A DNA stretch of 52,604 bases from Collinsella sp. (GTDB lineage: Bacteria; Actinomycetota; Coriobacteriia; Coriobacteriales; Coriobacteriaceae): NCBI GenBank assembly GCA_031292915.1, contig JAUMSH010000008.1, forward strand, positions 1-52,604, written 5' to 3'. Position 1 is the stretch's first letter, and every line of letters starts with the position of its first letter. The notes under the pieces are model-generated. The model ran no database searches. It worked only from the letters and a program-made list of their open reading frames with translations, and was not told the origin of the DNA. The position numbers and the translations under genes were made by a program. Positions 1-8,315 of this stretch are shown in pieces.

Positions 1-47
1 GTTATATAAAGTATTATAACGTCATGGGATGAATGAAGGGTTCATCC
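1..47. promoter_or_regulatory. Inverted repeats upstream of the deglycase gene
   Basis: Two short inverted repeats lie just before the first gene. GTTATA (1-6) faces TATAAC (15-20), and GGATGAA (27-33) faces TTCATCC (41-47) around a 7-nt loop. A TATTAT at 12-17 could be a -10 box. They could be an operator or an intercistronic hairpin of a PTS operon whose first genes lie upstream of the window. The window edge prevents a decision. Confidence 0.3.
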
Positions 48-67
48 AAGTGAGTTAGGAGTAAGGG

Positions 68-1102
68 ATGTTCAATTTCGATGAGCCTCGTTACGAGAAG
101 GTTGTGAGCGATGCCCTCGCTCTCCGTCCTCAGATCGAGGCTGCCGTGGACAAGGTCTGCGAGCAGGGTTATTCCAACATCTTCTTCATCGGCTGCGGCG
201 GCACCTGGGCCCACACGCTCCCGATGAAGTATTGGGTCGAGACCACCACGGCCGACGTCGACGTCCACTGCGAGATTGCCGCTGAGTTCCTCGCCTGCCC
301 GCCCAAGACCTTCAACAAGGACTCGGTCTGCGTCTTCTCCACCCGTACCGGCACCACCCCCGAGATCATCGAGGCCGCCAAGTTCTGCCAGGAGCAGGGC
401 GCCCGCACGCTGATGTACGTCTCCAACGACAACACCCCGGCCACCGAGTACGCCGATTACAAGTTCTTCAGCTTCGCCGAGGACGACGTCCTGTGCGAGG
501 CCATCTACACCTACCAGATCACGCTGGTCGCCCGCTTCCTCAAGAACGCCGGCGCCTTCCCCAAGTACGACACCTTCATGGAGGAGTTCGGCAACATCGC
601 TCCGTACCTCATCAAGGCCAAGGACGCTCAGGACGAGCGCTGCGCCGCCATGGCCGAGGACTTCAAGGACACCGACTACCACATGGTGATCGGCTCCGGC
701 ATGCTCTGGGGTGAGGCCTACGACTACGCTATGTGCATTCTCGAGGAGATGCAGTGGATCAAGACCAAGTCTATCCACGCCGCCGAGTTCTTCCACGGCA
801 CCATCGAACTGTGCGAGGAGGGCACGAGCCTCATCATGCTCTACGGCGAGGACGACACCCGCAAGCTCATGGACCGCGTGGACAACTTCACCCACATGCT
901 CGCTGACGAGAAGGGCGTCCATGTCCGCGTGAACAAGTTCGACACCGCCGAGGTCGAGCTGCCGTTCAGCGACCCCGAGTTCCGCAAGATCGTCTCCCCG
1001 ATGGTCACCTACACCATCACCGAGCGTCTGAGCTGCCATCTCGAGCACGTCCGTAACCACCCGCTCACCACGCGTCGTTACTATCACCAGATGAACTACT
1101 AA
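68..1102 (+). CDS. SIS-domain sugar-phosphate deglycase (FrlB/GfrF-like)
   Basis: This 344-residue protein has two SIS (sugar isomerase) folds and no N-terminal glutaminase domain. That sets it apart from GlmS and places it with the 6-phosphofructosamine deglycases. The first SIS domain has the phosphosugar-binding stretch FFIGCGGTWA (about residues 38-47). A serine/threonine-rich STRTGTTPEI loop follows, and AEFFHG near residue 240 is in the region that carries the catalytic Glu/His in this family. The start has a Shine-Dalgarno sequence (TTAGGAG) upstream. Mannose-family PTS IIC and IID genes follow directly, as in gfr-type operons that import and cleave glucoselysine or fructoselysine. The expected reaction is hydrolysis of a phosphorylated Amadori compound to an amino acid and glucose 6-phosphate in the cytoplasm. 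The substrate is inferred. IIA, IIB and any regulator must lie upstream of the window. Confidence 0.8.
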   Translation: MFNFDEPRYEKVVSDALALRPQIEAAVDKVCEQGYSNIFFIGCGGTWAHTLPMKYWVETTTADVDVHCEIAAEFLACPPKTFNKDSVCVFSTRTGTTPEIIEAAKFCQEQGARTLMYVSNDNTPATEYADYKFFSFAEDDVLCEAIYTYQITLVARFLKNAGAFPKYDTFMEEFGNIAPYLIKAKDAQDERCAAMAEDFKDTDYHMVIGSGMLWGEAYDYAMCILEEMQWIKTKSIHAAEFFHGTIELCEEGTSLIMLYGEDDTRKLMDRVDNFTHMLADEKGVHVRVNKFDTAEVELPFSDPEFRKIVSPMVTYTITERLSCHLEHVRNHPLTTRRYYHQMNY

Positions 1103-1183
1103 TCCTCTCAAATTGCTGCGGTTGTCTGCAGGCGAGCTGCGCAGAATGCCTCGCCTGCAGACCTGTTTCTGGGGTTGATCGAA

Positions 1184-1957
1184 ATGGTTGTCCAGTATCT
1201 TCTAGTTGCACTGGTCGCATTTATTGCGTCCATGGACGAGCAATTATTTGGCATTACGATGCTTGGTCGTCCGCTGTTTACGAGCCTGTTTGTCGGCTTG
1301 ATCCTTGGCGATGTCCAGCAGGGCGTTATCGTCGGCGCTGCTTTGGAGTCCATGTTCATGGGCGCCATCATGGTCGGTGCGGCGGTTCCTCCCGAGGTCT
1401 ATGCCTCCGGCGTGCTTGGCTGCGCGTTTGCCGTCATTACGGGTACGGGCACGGCAACTGCCGTCGCACTCGCCCTTCCCGTCTCCGTCTTCCTTCAGGT
1501 GTGGCGCAACTTCTGCTACGCCGTTCCGGGTGCCTTTGCCTGCAAGAAGATTGAGACCGCTCTGGCAAATCGTGATCTTGCCAAGGCGAATCTGTACCAT
1601 CTGACCATCGTGCCGCTGTCGATTGGCATTCCGTCTGCACTGCTGGTGTTTTGCTCGCTGTTCTTTGGTGCCGACCTCATCAACAACGCGCTTAACGCTA
1701 TTCCGCAGTTTGTGATGGACGGCCTCAACGTTGCGTCCGGCGTCATGGTCTGCATCGGCTTCGCTCTTCTTATCAGGACCATGGGCGACAACAAGCTTCT
1801 TCCCTGGCTGTTCCTGGGATTCATTATGGTCATCTACCTCAAGATGGACGTTGTCGGTGTTGCCGCTGCCGCTATCTGCGTCGCGCTGCTCCTGGCCTTC
1901 CGCGAGGGCTCGGCCAGTCCGCAGGCGGTTGCCGAGGATGAAGAGGAGGACTTCTAA
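1184..1957 (+). CDS. PTS mannose/fructose/sorbose family IIC component
   Basis: A 257-residue polytopic membrane protein of the ManY/AgaC type, which forms part of the sugar-translocating channel of a mannose-family phosphotransferase system. The N-terminal half has the characteristic run DEQLFGITMLGRPLF followed by FVGLILGDVQQGVIVGAALE. Hydrophobic segments recur to the acidic C-terminus (EDEEEDF). I chose ATG 1184 because GGGG sits 9 nt before it. An in-frame TTG at 1175 would add three residues. The stop codon overlaps the start of the IID gene by one base (TAATG), so the two are translationally coupled. No IIA or IIB component is encoded here. Confidence 0.9.
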   Translation: MVVQYLLVALVAFIASMDEQLFGITMLGRPLFTSLFVGLILGDVQQGVIVGAALESMFMGAIMVGAAVPPEVYASGVLGCAFAVITGTGTATAVALALPVSVFLQVWRNFCYAVPGAFACKKIETALANRDLAKANLYHLTIVPLSIGIPSALLVFCSLFFGADLINNALNAIPQFVMDGLNVASGVMVCIGFALLIRTMGDNKLLPWLFLGFIMVIYLKMDVVGVAAAAICVALLLAFREGSASPQAVAEDEEEDF

Positions 1958-2805
1958 TGGCTACCCAGAACACCGATCTCAAAGAGGCCAAGAAGGACGC
2001 GATTATGACTCCCGATATGTATCGGAGCATGTTCCTTCGCCAGTTTACGAGCCAGTGCTCGCAGTCGTACGACAAGATGATGGCAATGGGCTTCATGTAC
2101 ACCATTCAGAAGCCCCTGCGAAAGATCTATCCCAACGACGACGATTACTATGCGGCGCTTGATCGCCATACCGAGTTCTTTAACATCACGCCTCATGTGC
2201 TTCCGTTTGTAGCCGGCCTAACGGTTTCGATGGAAGAGCAGGCGGCTGCCGATAAGAACTTCGACACGTCCTCGATTAACGCCATGAAGGTCGGCCTCAT
2301 GGGACCGCTTTCCGGCATCGGCGATTCGTTCTACTGGGGTACGTTCCGCGTGGTCGCCGCCGGCATTGGTATTGGCATCGCGTCGACGGGCAACCCGCTC
2401 GGCCCCATCGTGTACGCGCTCATCTACTCCGTGATTAACCTTGCAACGCGTATCGTCGCCGCCCATCTGGGATACGACCTGGGAACCAAGTTCCTGCAGC
2501 AGTCCGAAGAGAACAACCTTATGTCTCGCATGACGCATGCTGCCGGCGTTCTCGGAATGACCGTCATTGGCGCAATGATTGCGGCACAGGTCTCGCTGTC
2601 CACGGCTTTGACCTTTGATGTGGGTGGTTCGGAGATTGTCCTGCAGGATCTGTTCGATTCGATCTTCCCCGGTCTGTTGCCCTTGCTGGCAACGTTCGCT
2701 TGCGTTGCCCTGTACAAAAAGGGTGTCAAGACCATTTGGATTATTATTGGCATCTTCGCGATCTGCATCATCGGAACGGGTTTGGGAGTGTTCGCGGCGG
2801 CGTAA
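1957..2805 (+). CDS. PTS mannose/fructose/sorbose family IID component
   Basis: A 282-residue protein of the ManZ/AgaD family, the second membrane subunit of mannose-type PTS permeases. Family features are the N-terminal soluble part (MFLRQFTSQCSQSYDKMM), the segment HTEFFNITPHVLPFVAGL near residues 70-87, and GLMGPLSGIGDSFYWGT near residues 111-127. The C-terminus is membrane-spanning. The start codon overlaps the IIC stop by one base and is preceded by GAGGAGGA. A rho-independent terminator follows about 45 nt after the stop, so this is the last gene of the operon that begins upstream of the window. Confidence 0.92.
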   Translation: MATQNTDLKEAKKDAIMTPDMYRSMFLRQFTSQCSQSYDKMMAMGFMYTIQKPLRKIYPNDDDYYAALDRHTEFFNITPHVLPFVAGLTVSMEEQAAADKNFDTSSINAMKVGLMGPLSGIGDSFYWGTFRVVAAGIGIGIASTGNPLGPIVYALIYSVINLATRIVAAHLGYDLGTKFLQQSEENNLMSRMTHAAGVLGMTVIGAMIAAQVSLSTALTFDVGGSEIVLQDLFDSIFPGLLPLLATFACVALYKKGVKTIWIIIGIFAICIIGTGLGVFAAA

Positions 2806-2850
2806 TGTTGACTGCTATGCTCGCGCGTTGGATAACTAACTGTCCGTTTG

Positions 2851-2887
2851 AAAACGGGGCTCGGCGTAAGGCCGGCCCCGTTTTTTT
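2851..2887 (+). terminator. Rho-independent terminator of the PTS operon
   Basis: AACGGGGC and GCCCCGTT form a stem around a GC-rich loop that can itself pair (CGGC/GCCG), followed by seven T residues. Confidence 0.9.
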
Positions 2888-2940
2888 GTTTGAGGGATTT
2901 TCTGACCGTCCAAAAAACCACGCTCGTTCATTACTCACGT

Positions 2941-3183
2941 ATCTCTCATCTCTCATTCGTCACTAATACGAGAGATAACAGAAAGACGAGAGATAAATAC
3001 GAGAGATAACTGATCAGCAAAGAGACAAGCAATCATGGTATTGTCTCAATACTGATTGTTCTACCAGCAAAAACATGTTTAAATGAAACAAATGGCAGAT
3101 ATCTTATCTTTCATCTCTCACTTATCTCTAATATGAGAGATAGCAGAAAGGTGAGAGATAATTACGAGAGATAACTGAGAGAC
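2941..3183. repeat. Two clusters of GAGAGAT boxes, probable operators
   Basis: The space between the PTS terminator and the next gene holds two related clusters about 165 bp apart. Each has ATCTCTC-type boxes on the left (2941 and 2948; 3113 and a variant at 3124). Each also has three GAGAGAT boxes on the right, at 2970, 2988 and 3001 and at 3135, 3153 and 3166. The distances between forward boxes are 18 and 13 bp in both clusters, so the geometry is conserved while the spacer sequence differs. The second cluster lies just upstream of the HATPase/AlbA_2 gene. This suggests a multi-site operator, possibly for autoregulation. The region is AT-richer than its surroundings and contains no gene. 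Confidence 0.65.
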
Positions 3184-3236
3184 GAAGGAAATCTATTCGC
3201 GGCATTCTCCGCCGGGCCGAGCGAAAGGACATGCAG

Positions 3237-4703
3237 ATGAACGAAAACGAGCTGACCGGTCTGCTCGAGTCTTTAAGGCGCATGGGCTCGGACGATCTTA
3301 ACGTCGAGGTCAAGGAGAGCGCCACGACGCTTTCCCGCGACGTATGGGAAACGGTTAGCGCATTCGCGAATACCGCTGGCGGCATCATCGTGCTCGGCGT
3401 GAGCGAGCGCGCGGGCTTTGTCCCGGTTGAGAACTTTGAGACCGAGAAGGTGCTCAACCAATTCGTAGCGGGCATGGGTGATGCCGGCGGGCGCGGAAAA
3501 CTGGCCAATCCGCCCAAATACACCATTGAACGCGTGGAGCTCCAGGGCACCGTGGTTCTGGTCATCACGATTGAGGAGCTCGACCCGTCGAGCAAGCCTT
3601 GTTATGTCATAGAGCGGGGCGCTCAAGGCGGCAGCTACAAACGCATCGATGACAAAGATGTCCCGCTTTCGTCGACCGAGGTGCTCGCATTGGCGTCATA
3701 CGGTCGAGCGACTCCGAGCGATCGCGACGCGGTGGCGGGCGCGGGCGCGGACGATCTCGACGAGGCGCTGGTCGACCGTACGATAGATCGGGCTTTCTCG
3801 TTGACGCCTCGGGCAATGCGCGGCGCGCCGGACAAACAAACGAAGCTGGAGCGCCTAAATTTCCTTGATTCCCAGGGCAATGTCACCAAGGCTGGACTCC
3901 TAGTTGTGGGCACCTACCCTCAGCAGTTTTATCCCAAGCTCTTTATCGACATGGCTGTCTATGCGGGGACCCGGAAAGGCACGGCGGGATCGCTGAGGTT
4001 CATGGACCGTACGATCTGCGAGGGAACGTTGGGCGAAATGATCTCGGATGCCGTCGCGGCAATCGCCAAGAATTTGCGGCGAACCTCGACGATCCAAGGC
4101 GTCTCGCGTGTCGACTCGCTGGAGATTCCCGAGGAAGTCCTGCGCGAGGCAATCGCCAACGCCGTAATCCACCGAGAATACGGAGATCGGTTCTGTGGGC
4201 AGTCGATCGCTGTTGACGTCTTTGATGACCGTATCGAGGTGACGAACCCCGGCGGCCTATACGGGGGAAAGACTCGCGAGAACTTGTTTGACGGCAGCTC
4301 CCGATGCCGTAACGCGACGCTCGTGAAACTCATGTCGATTGTCCCGCTGCCGGATGGCGCAGGTTCGCCGGCTGAGGGCAATGGCTCGGGCATCCCGATG
4401 ATGATCGATGCCATGCGCGCGCATGGTCTGGCCGAGCCCCTGTTCTGCCCGGGGTTCGATCGGTTCAAGGTCGTACTTTACCGTTCAAAGATCGAGCCGG
4501 TCGATCATGGCGGGGGCTTAATTGTGACGGCACTCAAACATTACGGCGAGCTGGGGACGCGTGAGCTGGCAGAGCGCACGGGGCTCACAATTTCCCAGGT
4601 TAGGTCGCGCGTCAACGCGCTCATTGCTCAAGGCGAGCTTGAGCCCACGGCGCCGGCGACGAGCCGCAACCGCAAGTATCGACTGTTGGAGCGCGTGGAA
4701 TAA
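3237..4703 (+). CDS. AlbA_2 (Schlafen-like) and HATPase domain transcriptional regulator
   Basis: A 488-residue protein. Residues about 15-130 match the AlbA_2/Schlafen-type putative DNA-binding fold (ESATTLSRDVWETVSAFANT, then AGGIIVLGVSE). The middle contains a GHKL-type ATP-binding module, with the N box in EAIANAVIHREY near residue 306 and DRIEVTNPGGL near residue 332. The C-terminus is winged-helix-like (LIVTALKHYGELGTRELAERTG and onward). Proteins with this order are treated as ATP-binding transcriptional regulators in many gut Actinobacteria and Firmicutes. ATG 3237 has AAGGA 7 nt upstream. ATG 3231 is too close to that site. The paired GAGAGAT clusters directly upstream are good candidates for its own binding sites. 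Its target genes are unknown. Confidence 0.85.
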   Translation: MNENELTGLLESLRRMGSDDLNVEVKESATTLSRDVWETVSAFANTAGGIIVLGVSERAGFVPVENFETEKVLNQFVAGMGDAGGRGKLANPPKYTIERVELQGTVVLVITIEELDPSSKPCYVIERGAQGGSYKRIDDKDVPLSSTEVLALASYGRATPSDRDAVAGAGADDLDEALVDRTIDRAFSLTPRAMRGAPDKQTKLERLNFLDSQGNVTKAGLLVVGTYPQQFYPKLFIDMAVYAGTRKGTAGSLRFMDRTICEGTLGEMISDAVAAIAKNLRRTSTIQGVSRVDSLEIPEEVLREAIANAVIHREYGDRFCGQSIAVDVFDDRIEVTNPGGLYGGKTRENLFDGSSRCRNATLVKLMSIVPLPDGAGSPAEGNGSGIPMMIDAMRAHGLAEPLFCPGFDRFKVVLYRSKIEPVDHGGGLIVTALKHYGELGTRELAERTGLTISQVRSRVNALIAQGELEPTAPATSRNRKYRLLERVE

Positions 4704-4803
4704 ATGCGTTAGCGGACGAGGCGACCCAATAATCGACTCTCGATTGGCGCCCACTAAGGTTAAGCGGTTGTTGCCCAGTTGACGGTGATGCTAAAGACTC
4801 GGC

Positions 4804-5295
4804 TTACGCCGGCATGGCCCCGAACCCGTCTATCAAGAACAGCCTAAGAACCAGCTTGATGACATATCCCGGTTTGACTTCAGCCGCGTCAAAGACATGG
4901 CGCTCGGCGAGCTCGCTGCAGTATGTATAGATGTCGCGGATAAGGTCCGCGCCCGAAAGCGTAAACATGTAGCCTGCGTCCGAAAGCGCATTGGGCGCGG
5001 CGGGCAACTTGGCTATGTGGCAGAACGTTTGCAGGTCGGGCGCCATAACGTCCTGGTAGCCAAGATGGCTGCCGTCTTCTTGTGCGGCGAGTTCCAGCTG
5101 GCGTACTCGATCCAGCGCCGCTGCCAGCACAAAGCTCGGCGTGGGCGCATTGACGTCCTCTGTGCTCGCCACGAGCTTGCCCGCCGCCTGCGTGACAAGC
5201 CAAGCGACCTCGCGCTGGCAACGCACGGCCTTGCGCGTAACTGGCTTGATAGACGAAGAAGAAACGCTCCCCTTAGGCGGATTTGAAGCAGCCAT
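4804..5295 (-). CDS. Hypothetical protein
   Basis: A 163-residue protein that I cannot assign to a family. The ATG at 5295 is preceded by GGGAGGG at good spacing, so the longer in-frame extension (29 residues more) is unlikely. The N-terminal 20 residues are Ser/Lys/Pro-rich and probably disordered. The remainder looks alpha-helical and soluble (REVAWLVTQAAGKLV, then DLIRDIYTYCSELAERHVFD). There is no signal peptide or membrane segment. It is convergent with the regulator gene and divergent from the HNH nuclease gene, in an accessory-looking stretch. Confidence 0.7.
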   Translation of the reverse strand: MAASNPPKGSVSSSSIKPVTRKAVRCQREVAWLVTQAAGKLVASTEDVNAPTPSFVLAAALDRVRQLELAAQEDGSHLGYQDVMAPDLQTFCHIAKLPAAPNALSDAGYMFTLSGADLIRDIYTYCSELAERHVFDAAEVKPGYVIKLVLRLFLIDGFGAMPA

Positions 5296-5510
5296 AAGAC
5301 CCTCCCATGAACAATCCGGCCCAACAAGTCCGGATGAAACACGTGCTACATCAGTATACAGGGGAGTGGGGTAGCGGGGCACGAGCGCACCAGCGGCAAA
5401 CCGAGAGCATCAACGATGTGCCGATCGCGGAATGAGATCTCGTAATAATTGACTTCCGGCCATATTATTGAGGGGCATGACTCGCGTTCGTATGGTTGTA
5501 GGTGCTGGCG

Positions 5511-6593
5511 ATGAACGACATTGACCTTGCTGTTCCGTTGATGGATGGACCAAGCTATGACCGTGCCTGCAGTCTCGTGCCTTCCGAATACGTTGAGGCA
5601 TGGGAGTGGTTTCTGGGTGAGGAACAGCGCGGCGGCGTTTGGACCAGCCTTCCGCACCACACCAAGGAAGATAGCCCTCAGTATCAGTACCGTTTGAGAA
5701 TCGGCTCGGACTTCTTTCCCGTAACGCGGGATTCAGGGATCTTCTGGCCGGGCCAGGATCGGGTGAAGCAAGATCCCAATAAGATCTTTGCGCTTTCGGT
5801 CCATAACTCTAAAAAGAGCTTCTACACCGATGTGCCTCCGCTCTATTTGGATGACGGTACGTGGGTCATTAAGTATTCGGTCCAAGCGCCAGGCGCCGTT
5901 GGTTCTCGAGACCAGAATTACAACCGTAAAATGCTCAACTGCATGGAATGTGGCGTCCCAGTCGGAGTCATATTTGCAACCGAGGTGGGCTATAAGGTGC
6001 TCGGCCTTGCGTTTGTTGAGCGGTTCGAGCCCGAAAACGGATGGTTTGTTCTGCACGGTCCTGTTCATAAAGGCGGACCGGACCCTCGTTTTGCGCCCGA
6101 CATGAGTTATCTGAAGCACATACCCGTCGATATTGAGTTTGCCGGACAGGGTGTGACCGACGACGAAAAGGTCCGCTATGCGTTAAGGCGCGAGCGATTG
6201 GGGCAGCAATGGTTCCGCAAGCAGCTCGTTGCCGCCTATGATGGCCGTTGCGCGGTGTCGGACTGCGGCGTCAGCGAAGCTCTGGAGGCTGCACATATCG
6301 AGAATTACTCGGGACCCAAATCGCAGGTTGCCAGCAACGGCATTCTGCTTCGACGCGATCTTCATTCCCTATTTGATGCTCACCTGATTTCGTTTGAGCC
6401 TGTTTGCGGCGAATATCGGCTGTGCGGATCGTACCTGCTGGATAAGACCGGCTACGCTTCCTTTGCGGGTGCGACGCTAAGGCAGCCGAATGAGCGTCAG
6501 TGGCGACCCAATACGGTGTTTCTTGAGGCCCATCGCATTGAGTTCGATCGCTCGGAAAAGAAGCGTGAAAAGGCGGGGCTTCTGCCGTATTAG
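5511..6593 (+). CDS. HNH endonuclease domain protein
   Basis: A 360-residue protein with a C-terminal HNH nuclease domain at about residues 235-300. Visible parts are the Cys pair (RCAVSDC), the AAHIENYSG block with the central His, and the final N...LRRDLHSLFD block, as in the HNH_2 type. The N-terminal 200 residues are a separate mixed alpha/beta domain (for example WVIKYSVQAPG, then VPVGVIFAT). I cannot place it firmly. Its position and length would fit a PUA/SRA-like base-reading domain in a stand-alone modification-dependent nuclease. ATG 5511 is preferred, with AGGTG 7 nt upstream. GTG 5502 would add three residues. There is no neighbouring methyltransferase, so a classical restriction-modification pair is not supported. 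Confidence 0.8.
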   Translation: MNDIDLAVPLMDGPSYDRACSLVPSEYVEAWEWFLGEEQRGGVWTSLPHHTKEDSPQYQYRLRIGSDFFPVTRDSGIFWPGQDRVKQDPNKIFALSVHNSKKSFYTDVPPLYLDDGTWVIKYSVQAPGAVGSRDQNYNRKMLNCMECGVPVGVIFATEVGYKVLGLAFVERFEPENGWFVLHGPVHKGGPDPRFAPDMSYLKHIPVDIEFAGQGVTDDEKVRYALRRERLGQQWFRKQLVAAYDGRCAVSDCGVSEALEAAHIENYSGPKSQVASNGILLRRDLHSLFDAHLISFEPVCGEYRLCGSYLLDKTGYASFAGATLRQPNERQWRPNTVFLEAHRIEFDRSEKKREKAGLLPY

Positions 6594-6715
6594 CGTATTT
6601 GGCTTTGGCATTCTTTGACGATCGTGTTGTTTGATCGGATCGCGTGGCGATGCAATCTCGCGCACGCCCGCCGGTGCATGCTCTTCCTGTTTTGTATAGC
6701 GAGAGGGGAGCGTGT

Positions 6716-7000
6716 ATGAGCTGGCGAGGCGATATTGCGATGGGGAAGTACGGAAAACTGCCGTGTGCCCTTGTCGACAACAATATGTTTCCGAGCGTAG
6801 AGGTTGATTGCGGGTCGTTTGTCGTCACCTGCCCTTGCTGCGGCTCGCAAATACCGTGTCTCGACATTCGGTTCATCGATGCGCGCGACAGGTTCAGCGA
6901 CGAAGTGAGAAAACAGACAGGCGTTCATATGCCGGTGTATCCGGAGAAATGCCCTGTTTGTGGCCTCGATATCGTGTATGACGCCGGCGACGAGGGATAG
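6716..7000 (+). CDS. Small zinc-ribbon-like hypothetical protein
   Basis: A 94-residue protein with two CxxC knuckles, CPCC near residue 42 and CPVC near residue 80. Together they could bind one zinc ion. ATG 6716 has GAGGGGAG 5 nt upstream, so the longer reading from 6644 is rejected. There is no signal peptide. It lies about 120 bp after the HNH gene and converges with the DUF5710 gene. No function can be assigned. A zinc-ribbon binding module that acts with the neighbouring nuclease is only a guess. Confidence 0.65.
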   Translation: MSWRGDIAMGKYGKLPCALVDNNMFPSVEVDCGSFVVTCPCCGSQIPCLDIRFIDARDRFSDEVRKQTGVHMPVYPEKCPVCGLDIVYDAGDEG

Positions 7001-7038
7001 GTGATGCGGAGGAGTTGGCTGTGAAGGCTTCTCCGTCC

Positions 7039-7725
7039 CTACAAATAAACCCCCTCACCGAGCTGCTTATGGAACTCGGCGTGATGGTCGCGTGCCCAGG
7101 TAAAGAGCGCCTGGTCAAAGTCGGTGCGCGTGGTCGGGACGCCAAAGACGCCGGCAACTTCGACGCGCACAAACTCCAGTGCCGGCAGCTTGTTGATGGC
7201 AGTGAGGGCAAACGGGGACGAGGGCTCCTCGAACAGATAGCGGCTGCCTTGCAGCGCGTCGCAACTGGTGCACGTGTTGCCGAGCGACGGGGCTTTGGAG
7301 GCTCGCGCGCCTACGGGCTTGTAGCCGCAGCGCTTATGAAGGTAGTCGCGGATCTCGCCCGGCACGCAGCCAAGAGCGGGCACGATGGCGAGTGCGTTGG
7401 CGTTGGCCGTGTCGATGGCAATGTGCCCGGCTTCGTTGGGCGCGTGCGCGATGGCGATGCTCTCGTCGCTATCGGTTCGATAGGGAATGCCGAAGGCCGC
7501 GACCGAGGTCTCTTTGTGACACTTCCAGCACTCGCGCTTGCCCAGTACTAGATATATATACGGTGCTGATGGGTCGGATCGGTCAACACCGGGCAGCCAC
7601 TCGGCAAAGGGCTCGGGGTTGACGCCGCTGGGTACATACCAGATCTTCTTGGTCCGGTCCCATTTGGCGCCCAGCGCCTTGGCTTCTTCTTTGTGCGAAA
7701 AGGGGACATCGAGCTCGGTGCGCAT
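7039..7725 (-). CDS. DUF5710 domain protein
   Basis: A 228-residue protein that begins with the short DUF5710 motif (LDVPFSHKEEAKALGAKW then WYVP). This motif is often found at the N-terminus of proteins in mobile or accessory DNA and is thought to be a small nucleic-acid or protein-binding module. The middle contains CWKCHKE near residue 66 and later CTSC, so zinc binding is possible. The C-terminal half is unassigned. The start at 7725 has AAGGAG 5 nt upstream. A start 12 codons earlier has no such site. It is soluble by composition, and its role is unknown. Confidence 0.7.
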   Translation of the reverse strand: MRTELDVPFSHKEEAKALGAKWDRTKKIWYVPSGVNPEPFAEWLPGVDRSDPSAPYIYLVLGKRECWKCHKETSVAAFGIPYRTDSDESIAIAHAPNEAGHIAIDTANANALAIVPALGCVPGEIRDYLHKRCGYKPVGARASKAPSLGNTCTSCDALQGSRYLFEEPSSPFALTAINKLPALEFVRVEVAGVFGVPTTRTDFDQALFTWARDHHAEFHKQLGEGVYL

Positions 7726-7906
7726 GGCGGCTCCTTGGTGCTGCAGGTGCAAGTGGCTCAAGGATACCGCAGGGCGCAGACATCGCGGCGTTTTGCTGAG
7801 AAGTTGCGGTGCGGACTGATTGGTTATGCCGATGGATAGATCGGCAAGTAGATGGTCGGCTTTTGGCTAGTTGGGCGGTTGGAGCTGCCAGCTGATTTGG
7901 CGACAT

Positions 7907-7943
7907 AAAACAAAACAGCCCAGAGGACATAGCCTCTGAGCTG
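7907..7943 (-). terminator. Terminator of tRNA-Val
   Basis: Read on the minus strand, an 11-bp stem (CAGCTCAGAGG with CCTCTGGGCTG) around a CTATGT loop is followed by TTTTGTTTT. It begins about 9 nt after the encoded CCA of tRNA-Val. Confidence 0.9.
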
Positions 7944-7951
7944 CGAACATT

Positions 7952-8026
7952 TGGTGGGCGTTAGAAGATTTGAACTTCTGACCTCTTCCGTGTCAGGGAA
8001 GCGCTCTCCCCCTGAGCTAAACGCCC
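7952..8026 (-). tRNA. tRNA-Val (GAC)
   Basis: The minus strand folds as a complete tRNA. The acceptor arms are GGGCGTT and AACGCCC, followed by discriminator A and an encoded CCA. The anticodon stem CTTCC/GGAAG encloses the anticodon GAC at 7992-7994. The T-arm is AGAAGTTCAAATCTTCT. Unlike the Phe, Leu and Arg genes later in the window, its downstream DNA carries no inverted T-arm and no duplicated 3' end. Confidence 0.97.
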
Positions 8027-8055
8027 GATCAAGGGTGCGCAAGTGCGCAAGGGAT

Positions 8056-8084
8056 AATATAACGGAGCCTGAACTCGGTGGCAA
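8056..8084 (-). promoter_or_regulatory. Promoter of tRNA-Val
   Basis: On the minus strand TTGCCA and TATATT are separated by 17 bp, about 30 bp before the 5' end of tRNA-Val. The rest of the 290-bp stretch up to the EamA gene shows nothing else that I recognise. Confidence 0.6.
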
Positions 8085-8315
8085 GAACATTTTTAAAAAT
8101 CGCTTACATTGTGGAATTCGGGGGCTTTGTCGTATCCATTTCAAAAGAGTCTGCTGCCGCGATTTGGCTGTCGACTAATACAGGGCCATTGCGGTATCGA
8201 GCTATGGAAAGACGCCTGCGGAATTGTCCTACCGATAAGCGGACAAGCCTCCGGCTGGTGCCTTCGCCGTGGTAAGGTAAGCCGAATTGTTTCCAGGCTG
8301 TTTCGGGGGAGTGGA

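Noticed and set aside
2941..3183. GAGAGAT repeats as a CRISPR array
   Set aside because: The repeats are only 7-9 nt long, occur in both orientations, lack spacers of constant length, and no cas gene is near.
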